Notes: a model not told the origin generated them from the letters alone. A stretch of 64,000 bases of DNA from Lineus longissimus (GCF_910592395.1 NC_088308.1:11423001-11487000), one strand, 5' to 3'; positions 50,770 to 62,570 are shown, counted from the first letter of the stretch. Made by a program: numbers and translations.

Positions 50770-53700
50770 TCATGATTTACCTAATTTTTCTTTGTAAGAA
50801 GAGATGAGAGGAGAAGTTACGTCTTCCGCTTTCACCCATGAGTTGTGGGACGCATCATATCCTTGCCACTTTATGTAATACGTGTTGTTTTTGGGGTCGT
50901 AGTTGTCTATTCTCTCAGCTGCGCAATAGTCTCCTGCAAAATAAGTCAATTACATTTAATTCTGATGGCCATGCGACCAAATTGTCCCCCCCCCCCCCGA
51001 TTGGATATGAGGATACAGGGGTCAGTTCCTCTTTAAACCTTTCAACAACTGAACATTTGGCTAAATGTTTCTTTGTAATCTCATTGCATCATGCACTCCG
51101 AGGAGTCCATTATTTCAATGGAAATATCACATAACTGTTTGTTTTTGCTCCGCAAATTAAATTTCTAAATCAGCTTATGGTTGCAAATTTCTAAATCAGC
51201 TTATGGTTGCAAATTTCTATCAAAAATTCTATCCTCCTGATGATGTGATGCAATGATGCCATGAAGACAAGTGCTATATTTTCTATATATCTTATGACCA
51301 CTGTTATTTCCAACACGGCAACTTGAATCTAATAAAAATTTCTTACCCTTCGCCTTGCTTGCTTTTCCCTTGCTGGCTTTTCTTTTCTGAAAAAAGTGGT
51401 ACGTGTTTCCATTGATAGTGCTTCTTACATGTACATGTACAATAAGAAAACCGCACGAGTGTCTCATCCGAGTATCCAGATTGCACGAGATGATTTTCTA
51501 CGGCTTGAAAAGCTCTCGACCTGCGTAGAAAATCATCGAGTGCAATCTGGATACTCGGATCAGACACTTGTGCAGTTTTCTATTTATCATATACGTCTGC
51601 CAGATCACTGCACTTAGGGTATATGATAAAAGTGCTTAACGACAGACAAAGTCAAAGCCAACAATGCTGGACAAGATGAAATCGTAAGGATATAAGCTCA
51701 CCCATGTAAGCCAAGAATAGAAAATGCCCACAACATTACCATGACAAAAAAGGGAACTATTGACTTTTACACTAGAATTAGAAATTACAATTAGATAATT
51801 AGACAACCAAACAATTGGGTACATGCGTACTGGTTATCAAATTGGATATTGGTGGTGCAATAATAACACACACTCAGGTTTGGTAAGAAAGAATTTGAAA
51901 ATACACTATTATTTCTGGAGGCCAAGGCAAAAATTAGAGAGTACAGTCGTGCTCGAAAGTTTACATACAATTCAAAGGATGATATAACCTTGTCTCTTTC
52001 TCTGCAACTACAGAACGCGGGAATAGTATATAGTTTACAGGAAGTCTATCATCACATCTCGTCATCAACTAAAAAACATACTTCTGTTTCATTAATTTCA
52101 TTGTTTTTATGAGCTCTATTTGAGAACAATGCATATTTCAGAGTGTCATAAGTTTACATACACCTACCTTATCTACTAGTTGTTTGGCCTTGAGGTGGGC
52201 AATGCAATGGCTTTTATCTTGTCTCCACTACCTGTTGACCATCATGATTATGTCATAGCTCAGGTGGCGCCACTGTAGCAGTATAAAAGGGACTGGGTTT
52301 CTGCTCAGGTCATTTGCCAGCTTAGAGCCATCATGGGGAAGTCAAAGGAGTACTCTCAAGATCTGATAGAGTCGCCTGTCCACTTGAACCAGTCTGGTAC
52401 TTCACTAAGAGCCATTTTCAAGCAGCTTGATATGCCACGGGCGTCAGTTCAGACAATAAAGCGGAAGTACAGGGACCCAGGGACAACAGTAACCTTACCA
52501 AGGTCAGGAAGAAAGCGCAAGCTGACAGCCAAAGATGAGCCCACATTGGTTAGAAAGGTGCACATTAACCCTGAGACGACCAAGAAACACCTCTGCCAGG
52601 AATTGGAAGCTACAGAGACAAATGTGTCACTGTCCACTGTCCAGAAGGTCTTGCATCGTAGTGGACTACGAAGCTGCAGGGCAAGAAAGAAGCCAGCAGT
52701 ACGTTTGGCAAAACGGGGGGGGGGGTAATCCAAAGAACACCGTACCGACTGTGAAGCACGGAGGTGGCAGCATTATGGGCAGGCGGTATTTGCACCACGC
52801 CACCACGGGCACTACGCGACCACCACGCCACCACGCGAACAGGCGGAGCGATCATAATGACGATATCAAAATAGCGGTCGATTCATTGGATCATGGTTTC
52901 TTGGAACAATTATAGATGGCGTTGGCTGCTATCCTAGCTTCTCTGATGCCCGTTCTTGGAATAAAGGCGTACGCCAACTACGGAAATACGTACTGAATTA
53001 CCGTATGGGCGGTTATTACCGCAAATAAAGACAAACCAAAGCAAAGACACTTGTGTAGCATATCAAGGACACGTAGATTGATACTCCTATGTGTGCAACA
53101 TCAAAGACATCTGGAATGCATGTTTTGTTTTTGTTTGATACAGCGTAGATAAAACTAGACCGCAACCTCTCTGGGATGGACAGTTGTTTTCATGAGCCAT
53201 ACACAGCACAGATAAGACATGACCGCAATACCTCTCTGGACCATACACCACGTCAAAGATAACGATGCGAAGTCAACAGGCGGCGCCACCGTCTTGGGAA
53301 AAGTAAAAACGATTTCGACAACTATAGGTTTTTGTTGATATATGCGACTAGCGGGAAAATGCACATGTGTTGTTATGTCACTATTGCATCTATTCGTAGT
53401 AGACTGCCGTATTTTGAGATCCCCTTTCTTTTCAACATCATCAATCATACTAGTATATCATAACCATGGATAGGCCTAGAGATAAGTTAGAAAACTGTGT
53501 CAACCTCCTTCAACAAGTTGTTGGAATAATGGGGAGAGAGGTGGCGAATAACAACAACGTCAACAGGCATATACGGCCGCCAGCAATCTACAGTGGCGCC
53601 GCCTGTTGACTTCGCATCGTTATCTTTGACGTGGTGTATGGTCCAGATGTCTTTGATGTGGCACACATAGGAGTATCAATCTACGTGTCCTTGATATGCT

Positions 53701-56700
53701 ACACAAGTGTCTTTGCTTTGGTTTGTCTTTATTTGCGGTAATAACCGCCCAGGAGTATCAATCTACGTGTCCTTGATATGCTACACAAGTGTCTTTGCTT
53801 TGGTTTGTCTTTATTTGCGGTAATAACCGCCCATATTACCGTTGAGTAACTAGACCTACTCCAACTGACGACTGACCTGCAAAAACCATACGAGTACGAG
53901 TGGGTTATATAGTCTCCCTTTAAAGGGGTGGCCGTTCGTTTGGGTGGGGTGGGTTGGGGGGGGGGGGAGTTAGATTTATCACTCACTCGAACATGTGTGC
54001 ATAGTTTCAACATACTGTTGTGTGAGAGACCCTTATTGGCGACTTTGTGTAACTTTATCTTGCCTACCTAGCTGTTGCCTATAGTTTCCCATTAAAGGGG
54101 GACTATGTAGGAGCAGGGGGTCAAATTGGCCAACTTTAGCTGACTTATAAACAGAGTAAGGGCATTAGGTCTTATTTGATTCATCACTGAATGTATCCCT
54201 GTTACAGGCGTGACTAGGTTAGGACAAACTGTGAGAGGTGAGAGACTCACTATAAGTTGAACGCTGCTGGGACCCTTTGATCGCTGCTGGGACCCTCAGT
54301 ACTGTCTCCATTAGAATAAGAGTGATTATTGGCAATAATCAATCAATACTGCTGGGAGAACTAAGTTGATCGCTGCTGGGTGAGGGTCTGGTGAGGGTCT
54401 GGGCGGCGATCATCAAAGTGGGTCCCACGAGCGACCAAAAGGTCCCCAGTAGCGATTGCGCTCTCCGAATGCATATGACCTAGGGCAGAATGTTCAAAAT
54501 CAATGGCCTGATATGAAAGTTAATGCAGTAGTCATCTTTAAATTCCTGAAAAATCACCCGGACTTTTAAAACTGGGGACTACACTGACTTTCAAATGACT
54601 GTAATACGTCTACGATGTATAAGCCTGGGCCCATATTGCTATTCATGAAATGCCATCAAACAATAGAACAGGACTTTTAAATAGTGGACTATATTTACTT
54701 TCACACCAGTGTCACAGTCTTCATAGTGTTTAAAGGGACACTATAGGCAGCAGCTATGTAGGCAAAATAAAGTTACACGAAGTAGCCAATAGGGGTATCT
54801 CACCTCTCACAGGACGTCGAAACTATTCACACATGAGACAATACACCTATAGGCAAGATGAGCCCGTCAGGTATTTGAAATCACTGAACCATTGTCGAAC
54901 AATAGGGCGGGACCTTTAAAACAGGTCACAATATTTACTTTCACATTAGTGTACCAAATAGGCCTTCAATGCATAAGCGTACATGCCGTACAGGGCTTGT
55001 GGTATTCGACTCGATGACTCGACGACGCGATGGCTCGATGACGCGATCGTTGCTATGGATTTTGCTAAAATACGGAATCCCATGATCCTGGTCTCCGGGC
55101 TACCGCTGCAACAGCAGAGGTTTTAGCTCGGCCTTTCCCATACCCAGCTACGGTATGTGGAAGGATGTGCCCCTCCCCCCCCCCCCCCCCCAGCCATGGC
55201 CACTGAAGATTGGTCCCCGCGATTGATTTTGATATTTAAAGGACTCGCGGAAGTTTCATAGCATGCAAAATGACTGGAGATTTAATTGACAAACAAGCTT
55301 CTAGTGGCCAATGTCAGATGTCATGTGGTAGTCTGTCAACAATCGGAATTTCGCATATGTGCAGTTTTTTAGACTCAGTCACTCAGTCCCTCTTCCGTCC
55401 CTTGACATCTGCCCCCCCCCCCCCCCCCCCATACATCAGCCCCTCTACATGCTTTCCGAAATTGGTGGCTTGCATTGGAACTGGCCTAACTTTTTCCCCC
55501 TTGTCCGTCATTAAAGGCATTCAAGTGTGTTGGTCAACCATGACTATCTCCTTTGTCCCTCCACCACAGGCCTAGTTTCCCCTTATGACATCACTATTTC
55601 GGACACTCAGCGCCCCATTTCTGGAAAGGTGTATAGGACATTTAATATTGCCGTGCTGAACGGATATCCAGAGCCAACCTTGTCTCCAGGAACTCGCGTG
55701 TCATTTTAACATTGGAATTTCTGCTCGTAAAGAACCTGGGTAGGAGGTTGATCTGAACCAGCTATATTTAGGTGTATTTAGCTGTATTGACGGTAAAGAT
55801 ACCAGTGGCTTGCATAGCAACATGGCGCATGGTTTTATCAAAAATGCGAACTTGTAGGAAACGAAAAATGGTCGGATTAGATACGGTGAAAACAGCTGGA
55901 AAGGGGTTGGTAATGATCGGTTCTTTTTTATTTTCCTCCACTTATGATTCTATGTATAAATTACAGTCCAAGCAGTGATATTCTTTAAAAAGATTCCAAC
56001 TTGATCGCGTCATCGAGTCATCGTGTCGTCGAGTCATCGAGTCGAATACCACAAGCCCCGTACAGGACCTTTACCGGGGACACGTCTCTGTACAACACGA
56101 ATTCGCAATAATAGGTTTCCGATCTATACTTTCTCCGCAGTGACAGTATTGTGATAACAATAATGGTGTGATAAGATCTCTCATGACAAACGGTTGGACA
56201 CGGATTATAGCGGCTTAATAATAGCCCTGCTTTTTGCGAATGCCATTAACAAGTAATAAATACTCGTAAATCCCGTCAGGCAACAGCGCAGTATACCAAC
56301 ATGCCATCTATAATTGGTAGGTGTAACCACAACTCTCAAGTGTCTGTGGTCTGATGGTCTGTTTTGATATCGTCATTATGATCGCTCCGCCTGTTCGCGT
56401 GGTGGCGTGGTGGTCGCGTGGTGCCCGTGGTGGCGTGGTGCAAATACCGCCTGCCAGCATTATGCTATGGGGATGTTTTGCTGCGGAACCTTGACAAACA
56501 TGCCACAGGTTTTCCAATAAAGTCATGATGACAGATTGGACATGACAAGTTAAGTCTGAACAATCTCAAGGTCTAAAAAGAATTCGGTGATGGAAACTTG
56601 GTCACACACATACCTTAGCTTTGACTGACTTCCTATTGTTCACAGGTTGAGAAGTTGCCTCAGGCCTACTTGCTGGTGCAGCCTGTAAAAGAGAAGGCAA

Positions 56701-58003
56701 ACACATCTGGGTCAGACGGTCTAGCAAAGAGGTCACATGCCACAATCTGAAGATTATTGTCAGTCACTTTTAGTGGCAGTGTATCTGCTTCTCAATCTTT
56801 TGGGTATTATTTGTACCTCTGCATACAACCATTGGCAATGAAATCGGAAAAAAGATTTCAAAGATGGCTGCTAAGCAGCCAGAATTTTCGCAAAGATGAA
56901 GAAGTTAAAATTTAGAATGGCAATTCCCAATGATGCTAACATTGCACGATAATATATCGCCAGGTCTGCTTTGTATCCCCATTTTACTATTTCTGTCATG
57001 CAGACATGGCGCTAATTTAATTACCCTTTAAAAAGTGGCAGTACTGTACTGTCATCATAATCATTGTTGGTCCACTTTTAATAACCATTCCTGGTCCTCA
57101 GTGGTTCAGTTACAATAACAGCGTGCGTGAGGAAGTCACTCATAATTCATTAACTAAATCAATGTACCGGTAGGCCTACATGAAGGCCTGGTGGGCTGCT
57201 AAGCTTCTGTAAATGCAGTGCTAGATACCACGGCTATCTACATTTGTACCATACCATCATCTTCTCACGATGTGGCAGTACAATAGACAGTCTCGAGAAA
57301 GACCCTGACCAAACTCCTCGCATGCGTGGAGAGTGTCCAGAACAATACGAGAAGGATTAAAACTTTATTCTCTCCATTGTTTGGTTGCAGAGAGAGGGAA
57401 ACGGGAAAGAGTCACAGTTGCATCCTTTTTTTTCACAATCCAAATGCCAATTGTGTTTGCACATGTACCAGGTTTGAAGGGAACCTTTTCAGAGTAAGCC
57501 TATGACTGTAATGTATTTGCTGTAGTAAAAGTCCAGATTTCCAAGATTACATAACAACTTGGACAAAACTATAGCCTCACTAGGCCTATACGATACTCGC
57601 ATTTCATGATTTTGGCATCGACATTATTCAATTGTCAGCGATTGTCGTCACACTGTGGGCTTATAATAAACCGTGAGATGCACTTAATGATTACCTACCC
57701 ATATCGCGATATCACAAGTTTGCATCTCACAGTTTATGTGATTTATAATAGCCCACACTGTCACTGCGTCTGCATGGCCATGGCCATGATGGCCCGTGAG
57801 TGTGAGTGTCAGTGAGTGTGCTCACCTAACATAACATTAACAATAATACTAGTGTCAATACTAGTAATAGGCCTACCCATCTCCTATAGGTGAAACAAGC
57901 AAACAAATCAAGATTCCGCTTATTATTAAATGTCAAGGGTCCATAAATAACTTTATACCTCTGTCAGTCTGCACAGCAGCTGCCTGCTGTTCATGCATTT
58001 CAT
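50770..58003 (-). CDS. Small spliced chromodomain protein (host-type gene)
   Basis: Minus-strand exons, 5' to 3': 58003-57959 (tentative first exon, MKCMNSRQLL...; donor GTATAA), 56682-56614 (AAPASRPEATSQPVNNRKSV; acceptor TTTTACAG, donor GTATGT), 51386-51347 (KRKASKGKASKAK; acceptor TTTTTTCAG, donor GTAAGA), 50933-50770 (acceptor TTTTGCAG, stop TGA). Phases 0, 0, 1 all fit; total 318 bases, 105 residues. The last exon is a chromodomain: DYCAAERIDNYD, TYYIKWQGYDASHNSW, VTSPLISSYKEKL, with Tyr/Trp/Tyr aromatic-cage positions. It should bind methyl-lysine histone tails in the nucleus (family knowledge). Large introns with nested transposons suggest a host gene. Exons 2-4 are well supported; exon 1 is not. 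Confidence 0.6.
51445..51580. repeat. Near-perfect 58-bp hairpin
   Basis: Arms 51445-51502 and 51523-51580 (gaaaaccgcacgagtgtctc / complement, tccgagtatccagattgc / complement) with a 20-base loop, a handful of mismatches. It lies in the intron just upstream of a chromodomain-gene exon. Foldback MITE or small-RNA precursor. Confidence 0.7.
52333..52777 (+). pseudogene. Tc1 transposase N-terminal part, deleted and interrupted
   Basis: MGKSKEYSQDLIESPVHL... holds the two helix-turn-helix motifs (SLRAIFKQLDMPRASVQTI and NVSLSTVQKVLHRSGL) and the GRKRK linker. After ARKKPA the frame jumps to YVW and, past a G-run, to NPKNTVPTVKHGGGSIM. The first two catalytic Asp regions are therefore deleted. 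The frame is then split by another element within SIM|LWGCFA, which resumes at 56465. Confidence 0.75.
53006..53833. mobile_element. TA-flanked terminal-inverted-repeat element, 828 bp
   Basis: TGGGCGGTTATTACCGCAAA at the left, complement at the right, TA on both sides (53004-53005 and 53834-53835). Inverted pairing continues for more than 100 bases (gacacttgtgtagcatatc). The right terminus is present twice in tandem (81-bp duplication, about 53660-53833). Inner segments 53236-53295 and 53590-53650 also pair. No transposase; a mariner/Tc1-type MITE. Confidence 0.7.
53834..54985. other. Interior of the 3.68-kb element, no gene
   Basis: Contains short diverged repeats (agtgacta, gctgctgggaccct twice at about 54264-54300), a G-run near 53950-53967 and two similar segments with ttaaaacnggggactatatttactttcac near 54560 and 54680. 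No coding region supported. Confidence 0.35.
54994..56057. mobile_element. 1.06-kb non-autonomous element, copy 2, opposite orientation to copy 1
   Basis: Same sequence as the complement of 18888-19926, with the same ends (GCTTGTGGTATTCGACTCG) and internal C-run. Flanked by CCGTACAG(G) at 54986-54994 and 56058-56066; the shared G makes the duplication 8 or 9 bp. The ORFs in it (around 55270-55709) are not conserved as coding units. Confidence 0.75.
57649..57761. repeat. Imperfect hairpin of about 35-40-bp arms
   Basis: cacactgtgggcttataata at the left pairs with tataatagcccacactgt at the right, and accgtgagatgca with tgcatctcacagt inside. Likely a small foldback element in the first intron of the chromodomain gene. 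Confidence 0.55.
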
Positions 58004-58309
58004 TTCAGTTACATTCGATGCATCATCATAGGCCTATGTTATAGACATTGTATGCAGGGCTGGCTGGTTTGTACAGTGCCAGAACAAATATTTAGCCACA
58101 AAATTAAAAAGAGATGCTGAAAATAAAATAACATAGGTCGAAAAATATTTTCATACAATCGAAATATTTTTATCGAAAAAAAATTACACAAAGTAGCAAA
58201 AGTAAACAAAATCCGCACGTAAAATATATCCTAGCCCACTGAAATAAAATTAGGGCACACACAAGTAATCTACGGCAAACAAATACATAAAGTAGAACAC
58301 GAAACAAAA

Positions 58310-58785
58310 TAAGAGCATGCACGAACGAAATTAACTCACAACGGAAGTCAAGGCTACACGAAATTAACTCGCAACAAAACAAAATAAGAGCACGCGCGCA
58401 CCAAATTAACTCACAACGAAACAAAATAAGAGCACGGACGCACGAAATTAACTTACAACAAAACAAAATAAGAGCATACACGCACCAAATTAACTCACAA
58501 CGGAAGTCAATGCTACACGAAATTAACTCACAACGAAACACAATTTGAGCACGCACGCACGAAATTAACTCACAACGGAAGTCAATGCTACACGAAATTA
58601 ACTCACAACGAAACACAATTTGAGCATGCACGCACGAAATTAACTCACAACGGAAGTCAATGCTACACGAAATTAACTCACAACGAAACACAATTTGAGC
58701 ACGCACGCACGAAATTAACTCACAACGGAAGTCAAGGCTACACGAAATTAACTCACAACGGAAGTCAAACACAGAACGGAAGTAG
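58310..58785. repeat. Tandem array in the left foldback arm
   Basis: Alternating units GAAATTAACTCACAACGGAAGTCAA and variants with CGAAACACAATTTGAGCACG (each in pieces under 20 bases: gaaattaactcacaacg, gaagtcaatgctaca, aaacacaatttgagcacg). It is read as a repetitive CELISC peptide in one frame, which is an effect of the repeat and not a gene. Confidence 0.75.
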
Positions 58786-58839
58786 AACTCGAAAACGGAT
58801 ATGCGCGTGGGACATGCGCAGTTCGGTTGTAACGTCAGG

Positions 58840-60850
58840 GGCCGTATATGTGAGGGAACAATCTTGACACTAGAGGCGTTGATGTCGTACCCAACGCACT
58901 TTAATGCAATTTCAACGAGCAAGAAATTTTGTTTATACACATATTTTGACGAAAGTTCGTAGACATCTGAGACAAATCAACGCACGAGTACTCTATACTG
59001 TGCTTTTCTGCATCAATAAAGAAACTGTAGCCTACTATTCGTATCAACCAAATCAATCCATGACTCATCCTTATAATATTATCAGTGCAGTGCCCTAGTA
59101 AGCGCGCAGCGCCTTTAGGTTGGGGGGAAACCCCCCAAACCCCCTGGTTGGGACCCTGCTATAGTTCCTTCCGCCAATTTTTTGTTTTGATAGACAGTTT
59201 TCTCCGTGTATCGCATTAGCAGTAACTCAACTCCATCGTCATATTAATAGCCGGCAAAGAAATGGAAAATGTCCCCCCCCCCCCGAAAGGTGTCCAGACT
59301 ATCGTAGTCTGGGACTCTGGCAGATTCTAATGTAAAGTGCAAGCTCTATTGAACTCGCGCAACTGTCGCCATGGAGAGCCCCCCCCCAACCCCCGTCCTT
59401 CTGACATGTTTTAGCCAGTGCATTGGGGGAAAGGCCCCTCAAACCCCCTATTGGCCTCTCAATAAGTCCTTCCGAGCTGCTTACCCTGGGGCGCTCGAGT
59501 GGAACCCCGAAATCTTCATGATGGTGCAGTCCTTTGACACGTTTAACCCAGAGCGAGGAAGAGGTACTCCCTTGATGGTACCCTAACTGCAACCCTCAAC
59601 CATCATTACCCTTCCTTTTCACTGGCATGATATTGGCAAGACTCCCAAGAGGTCGTACTGGTGGCTTCCTTGAGACAATTGCTTGTGGTCGTACCTGGGC
59701 AACCAATTCAAGGGGTCAGGGATCTAGGGATCAGGTTTTTCCCCCACCAACATGTTGCCGAATGGTTAATGCATAAAAAATTGGTTGGAAAGGGTTTTTG
59801 CAGGCCAAGAGACTGGAAGACACTTGACTCTTGAGGAACACCAGACTGATGAACAAAGAACCTGAGGAACATAGAACCCTCTTCATACCTGGGAGCATAA
59901 AAAGCCTGCTAGCGAATATTGATTATTCTTTAGAAAAAACCAGAAGATCTGCAAAACCAATGGTACCCCATAAAAACATACATTCCTCCTTGAGGTGTCT
60001 TCGGATCCCACCACGGCCCATGTGGAATTCGTTCAAAAGGTTTATTGAAATCTCAAAATAATTTTTTTTTTCTCGAACGCCTGCCCGTCTTTTGCTTCAT
60101 TATTTCGGGATTATATCCATTTTAAGCATCTTTTGGATACTGTTACTAAAGTATCAAAAATCAAAACACATATATCGGGGGTTAAACCCCCAGAAATTGA
60201 AGTTTGATTAAAAACAGTGAGAATAATCGTGTGGTTCTCTCTCGGAGCTCAGAATAGTCGAGTTGCTACTTTCGCGCGTTTATCTCTTCTGGCGGCCATT
60301 TTAAGTCAAATTTAAGCCATTTGAAACGAATCCATGGACTTGAGAAACATTGTTTACGTTGGATGACGTCGTATGCACGTTAACCATAGTAGCGCTTCGC
60401 AGAAAAGCCTTCGGCTTTTCTGCTGCGCGCTTATAACATTACATGGACAGGAAGTATCAGGGTTGGGGTAGATTTAATTAAATATAAACAGCCGCAAGCA
60501 GTATGCGTGGATTTGTTGATACAGATTAGTCACCCTCAAAAAAGGAACCCTCGAAGCCCTTTTTTGGCTGATCTCAGCTCTGATTTCGACCCATTCCGAC
60601 GGCCTGTATAAACTGTAATTAAAGTTTTGTTTCGCCAGACATAGGTCACTGGTCTTTGAGAGAAGAATTCTCTCGAGCATACATTGTGTGATGCTTGTAA
60701 TCTTCGACTGACCTAATTTTTTCGCACATCTGCCAGATTGCGTAACTTGAGTCTGGCTATGCACATCACTATCAACGCACCATCAAAATCTCGAATATTC
60801 CGCAGTGGTGCTGACAAGGAAGCCATGATAGATCACATGACGAGAACCCA
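58840..60850. other. Foldback element interior
   Basis: No transposase. Contains short C-runs (59272-59284, 59380-59390) and a repeated phrase about ccccccaaacccccTg/gggaaaggcccctcaaacccccta (59126 and 59428). A few ORFs under 80 codons lack motifs. Confidence 0.4.
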
Positions 60851-61013
60851 ACTGCGCATATCCCCTGCGCATATCCCATGCGCATATCCGTTTTTGGGTT
60901 CTACTTCCGTTCTGTGTTTGACTTCCGTTGTGAGTTAATTTTGTGCGTGCGTGCTCAAATTGTGTTTCGTTGTGAGTTAATTTCGTGTAGCATTGACTTC
61001 CGTTGTGAGTTAA

Positions 61014-61348
61014 AGCGAACTGGAACCGCCAAGCCAGTTCGTATGACCTAGTTTTCATTTCCCGCGTATCGGGTGATCAGAACGAGGCATGAATGAAACA
61101 TGGCGCCTAGCTGTCAATCATTCAGTGACGTCACTACTATGGAATTTACTACGAAAATTCATGAATGAAAGATCGCATGACTCACGTGATTCTCACATGA
61201 TTCTCAATAATAACAAATTGAACTGCGCATGCTCGGGCACTGGGGGCGGAGCTACAAATCTGAACTCGAATAGGAAGTTGGAAGTTTGACTTTCTCGGGC
61301 GGTGAAAGTCGAAAAGTTGAATAAATCGCTCGGCGGTTCCAGTTCGCT
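61014..61348. mobile_element. piggyBac-like MITE (TTAA duplication), 335 bp
   Basis: AGCGAACTGGAACCGCC at the left and its complement at the right, flanked by TTAA at 61010-61013 and 61349-61352. TTAA is the piggyBac target. It is inserted in the right arm of the foldback element. Confidence 0.75.
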
Positions 61349-61767
61349 TTAATTTCGTGCGTGCATGCTCTTATTTTGTTTCGTTGTGAGTTAATTTCGT
61401 GCGTGCGTGCTCAAATTGTGTTTCGTTGTGAGTTAATTTCGTGTAGCATTGACTTCCGTTGTGAGTTAATTTCGTTCGTGCATGCTCTTATTTTGTTTCG
61501 TTGTGAGTTAATTTCGTGCGTGCGTGCTCTTATTTTGTTTCGTGTTCTACTTTATGTATTTGTTTGCCGTAGATTACTTGTGTGTGCCCTAATTTTGTTT
61601 CAGTGGGCTAGGATATATTTTACGTGCGGATTTTGTTTACTTTTGCTACTTTGTGTAATTTTTTTTCGATAAAAATATTTCGATTGTATGAAAATATTTT
61701 TCGACCTATGTTATTTTATTTTCAGCATCTCTTTTTAATTTTGTGGCTAAATATTTGTTCTGGCACT

Positions 61768-62570
61768 TAGGAGCCACCGTAATTACCTGTATCATTATTG
61801 TTACTGGTAGAATCCATTTCGTCCCGATGGTAAGCGATATATTACGACAAATGAATTGAGGTCCGATTCTTTAAGAAATTCTGCTAACCGGGCATTTCGC
61901 AATCTTGAGACTGGAGGCGCTGATTTCGTCACTTTCGCAATGCATTCGAAGAACCTCCGTTGGCGTCGTGATTACGTTCGGTTGACTCATCACCCAGCGG
62001 AATAGGAAAAAGTAGGCCTATCATCCTGAGCTTGGGGGCATTTCCAGTCAAACGTGAGGCGGAGAGAGTAAAAAAATCAATGTGCAGCCAAAGGCGTGGT
62101 GGTGGTTGGGGTCCGTGGGCGGGCACGTTTATGGGTGGGGATCAGGGGAGGGTATACTCTTCCACTATTTTCCTTGTGCTTGCAAGCTGACTCGGGCTGA
62201 TATCTTCAGAGGACTACAATAACGATTACACTGGACCGGTGTAGAAGTTTAAAATGTCCTAGGATAGAATGTCCGGGAAACAAAGGATTCTATTATGCGC
62301 TTCAATCTCTGAGCTATTGCATTGTCAGTCATGGTCTCGATAGACCAGATAATAGGACCATGAAAATATTATTATTATAGCAGAATACAATAGGGCCGGA
62401 CACTTTTTCCAGGGGACATTTTCTACTTTTACACCGGCAGTTCGTACTGGTCGGGGCGAACGGTCGGAGCGCATAACGGGGACGTCAAAGGCAGATGTTC
62501 GGTAATTCAAAGCATTGCCTGCACTAAAAAGGGTAGGGCCTAAATGCGGGGTCTATGGTAGGGTGGAATC
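61768..62570. other. No recognised feature
   Basis: Short ORFs only. GC-richer than the neighbourhood, no repeat or splice series I can support. Confidence 0.35.

Larger units (their letters stand above)
52778..56455. mobile_element. 3.68-kb element with GC-rich subterminal arrays and 9-bp duplication
   Basis: Ends GGCAGGCGGTATTTGCACCA and its complement, then arrays of gccaccacg/cgtggtggc and a further inverted part to about 52925 and 56300 (caattatagatgg). Flanked by AGCATTATG at 52769-52777 and 56456-56464. No transposase seen, so non-autonomous. The interior carries two further insertions (53006-53833 and 54994-56057). The 9-bp duplication points to Mutator-type transposition. Confidence 0.75.
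51944..56500 (+). mobile_element. Tc1-like transposon, interrupted
   Basis: Starts CAGTCGTGCTCGAAAGTTTA after a TA. An inner repeat AAGTTTACATACACC at about 52150 gives the IR/DR double-site layout of Sleeping-Beauty-type ends. Transposase begins at 52333. The element is split by the insertion 52778-56455; Tc1 sequence resumes at 56465. The far inverted repeat was not found, so the right end is approximate. Confidence 0.65.
58075..61767. mobile_element. Foldback element with long terminal inverted repeats, 3.7 kb
   Basis: AGTGCCAGAACAAATATTTAGCC at 58075 (given here to 20 bases: AGTGCCAGAACAAATATTTA) pairs with the complement ending at 61767. The arms run about 750 bp on the left (to about 58830) and, minus a nested element, about 570 bp on the right. 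Arms contain tandem units with GAAATTAACTCACAACG. A matching target duplication was not found. The layout resembles foldback elements such as the TU family described in sea urchins. Confidence 0.7.

Noticed and set aside
55270-55709. ORFs of 101 and 60 codons in the 1-kb element
   Set aside because: They overlap in different frames, depend on a C-run, and copy 1 does not preserve them as one frame. Non-autonomous element without coding evidence.
58170-58940. 256-codon minus-strand ORF with repeated CELISC peptide
   Set aside because: The frame is an effect of the tandem gaaattaactcacaacg units; the inverted arm gives the same peptide on the plus strand. No coding signal beyond the repeat.
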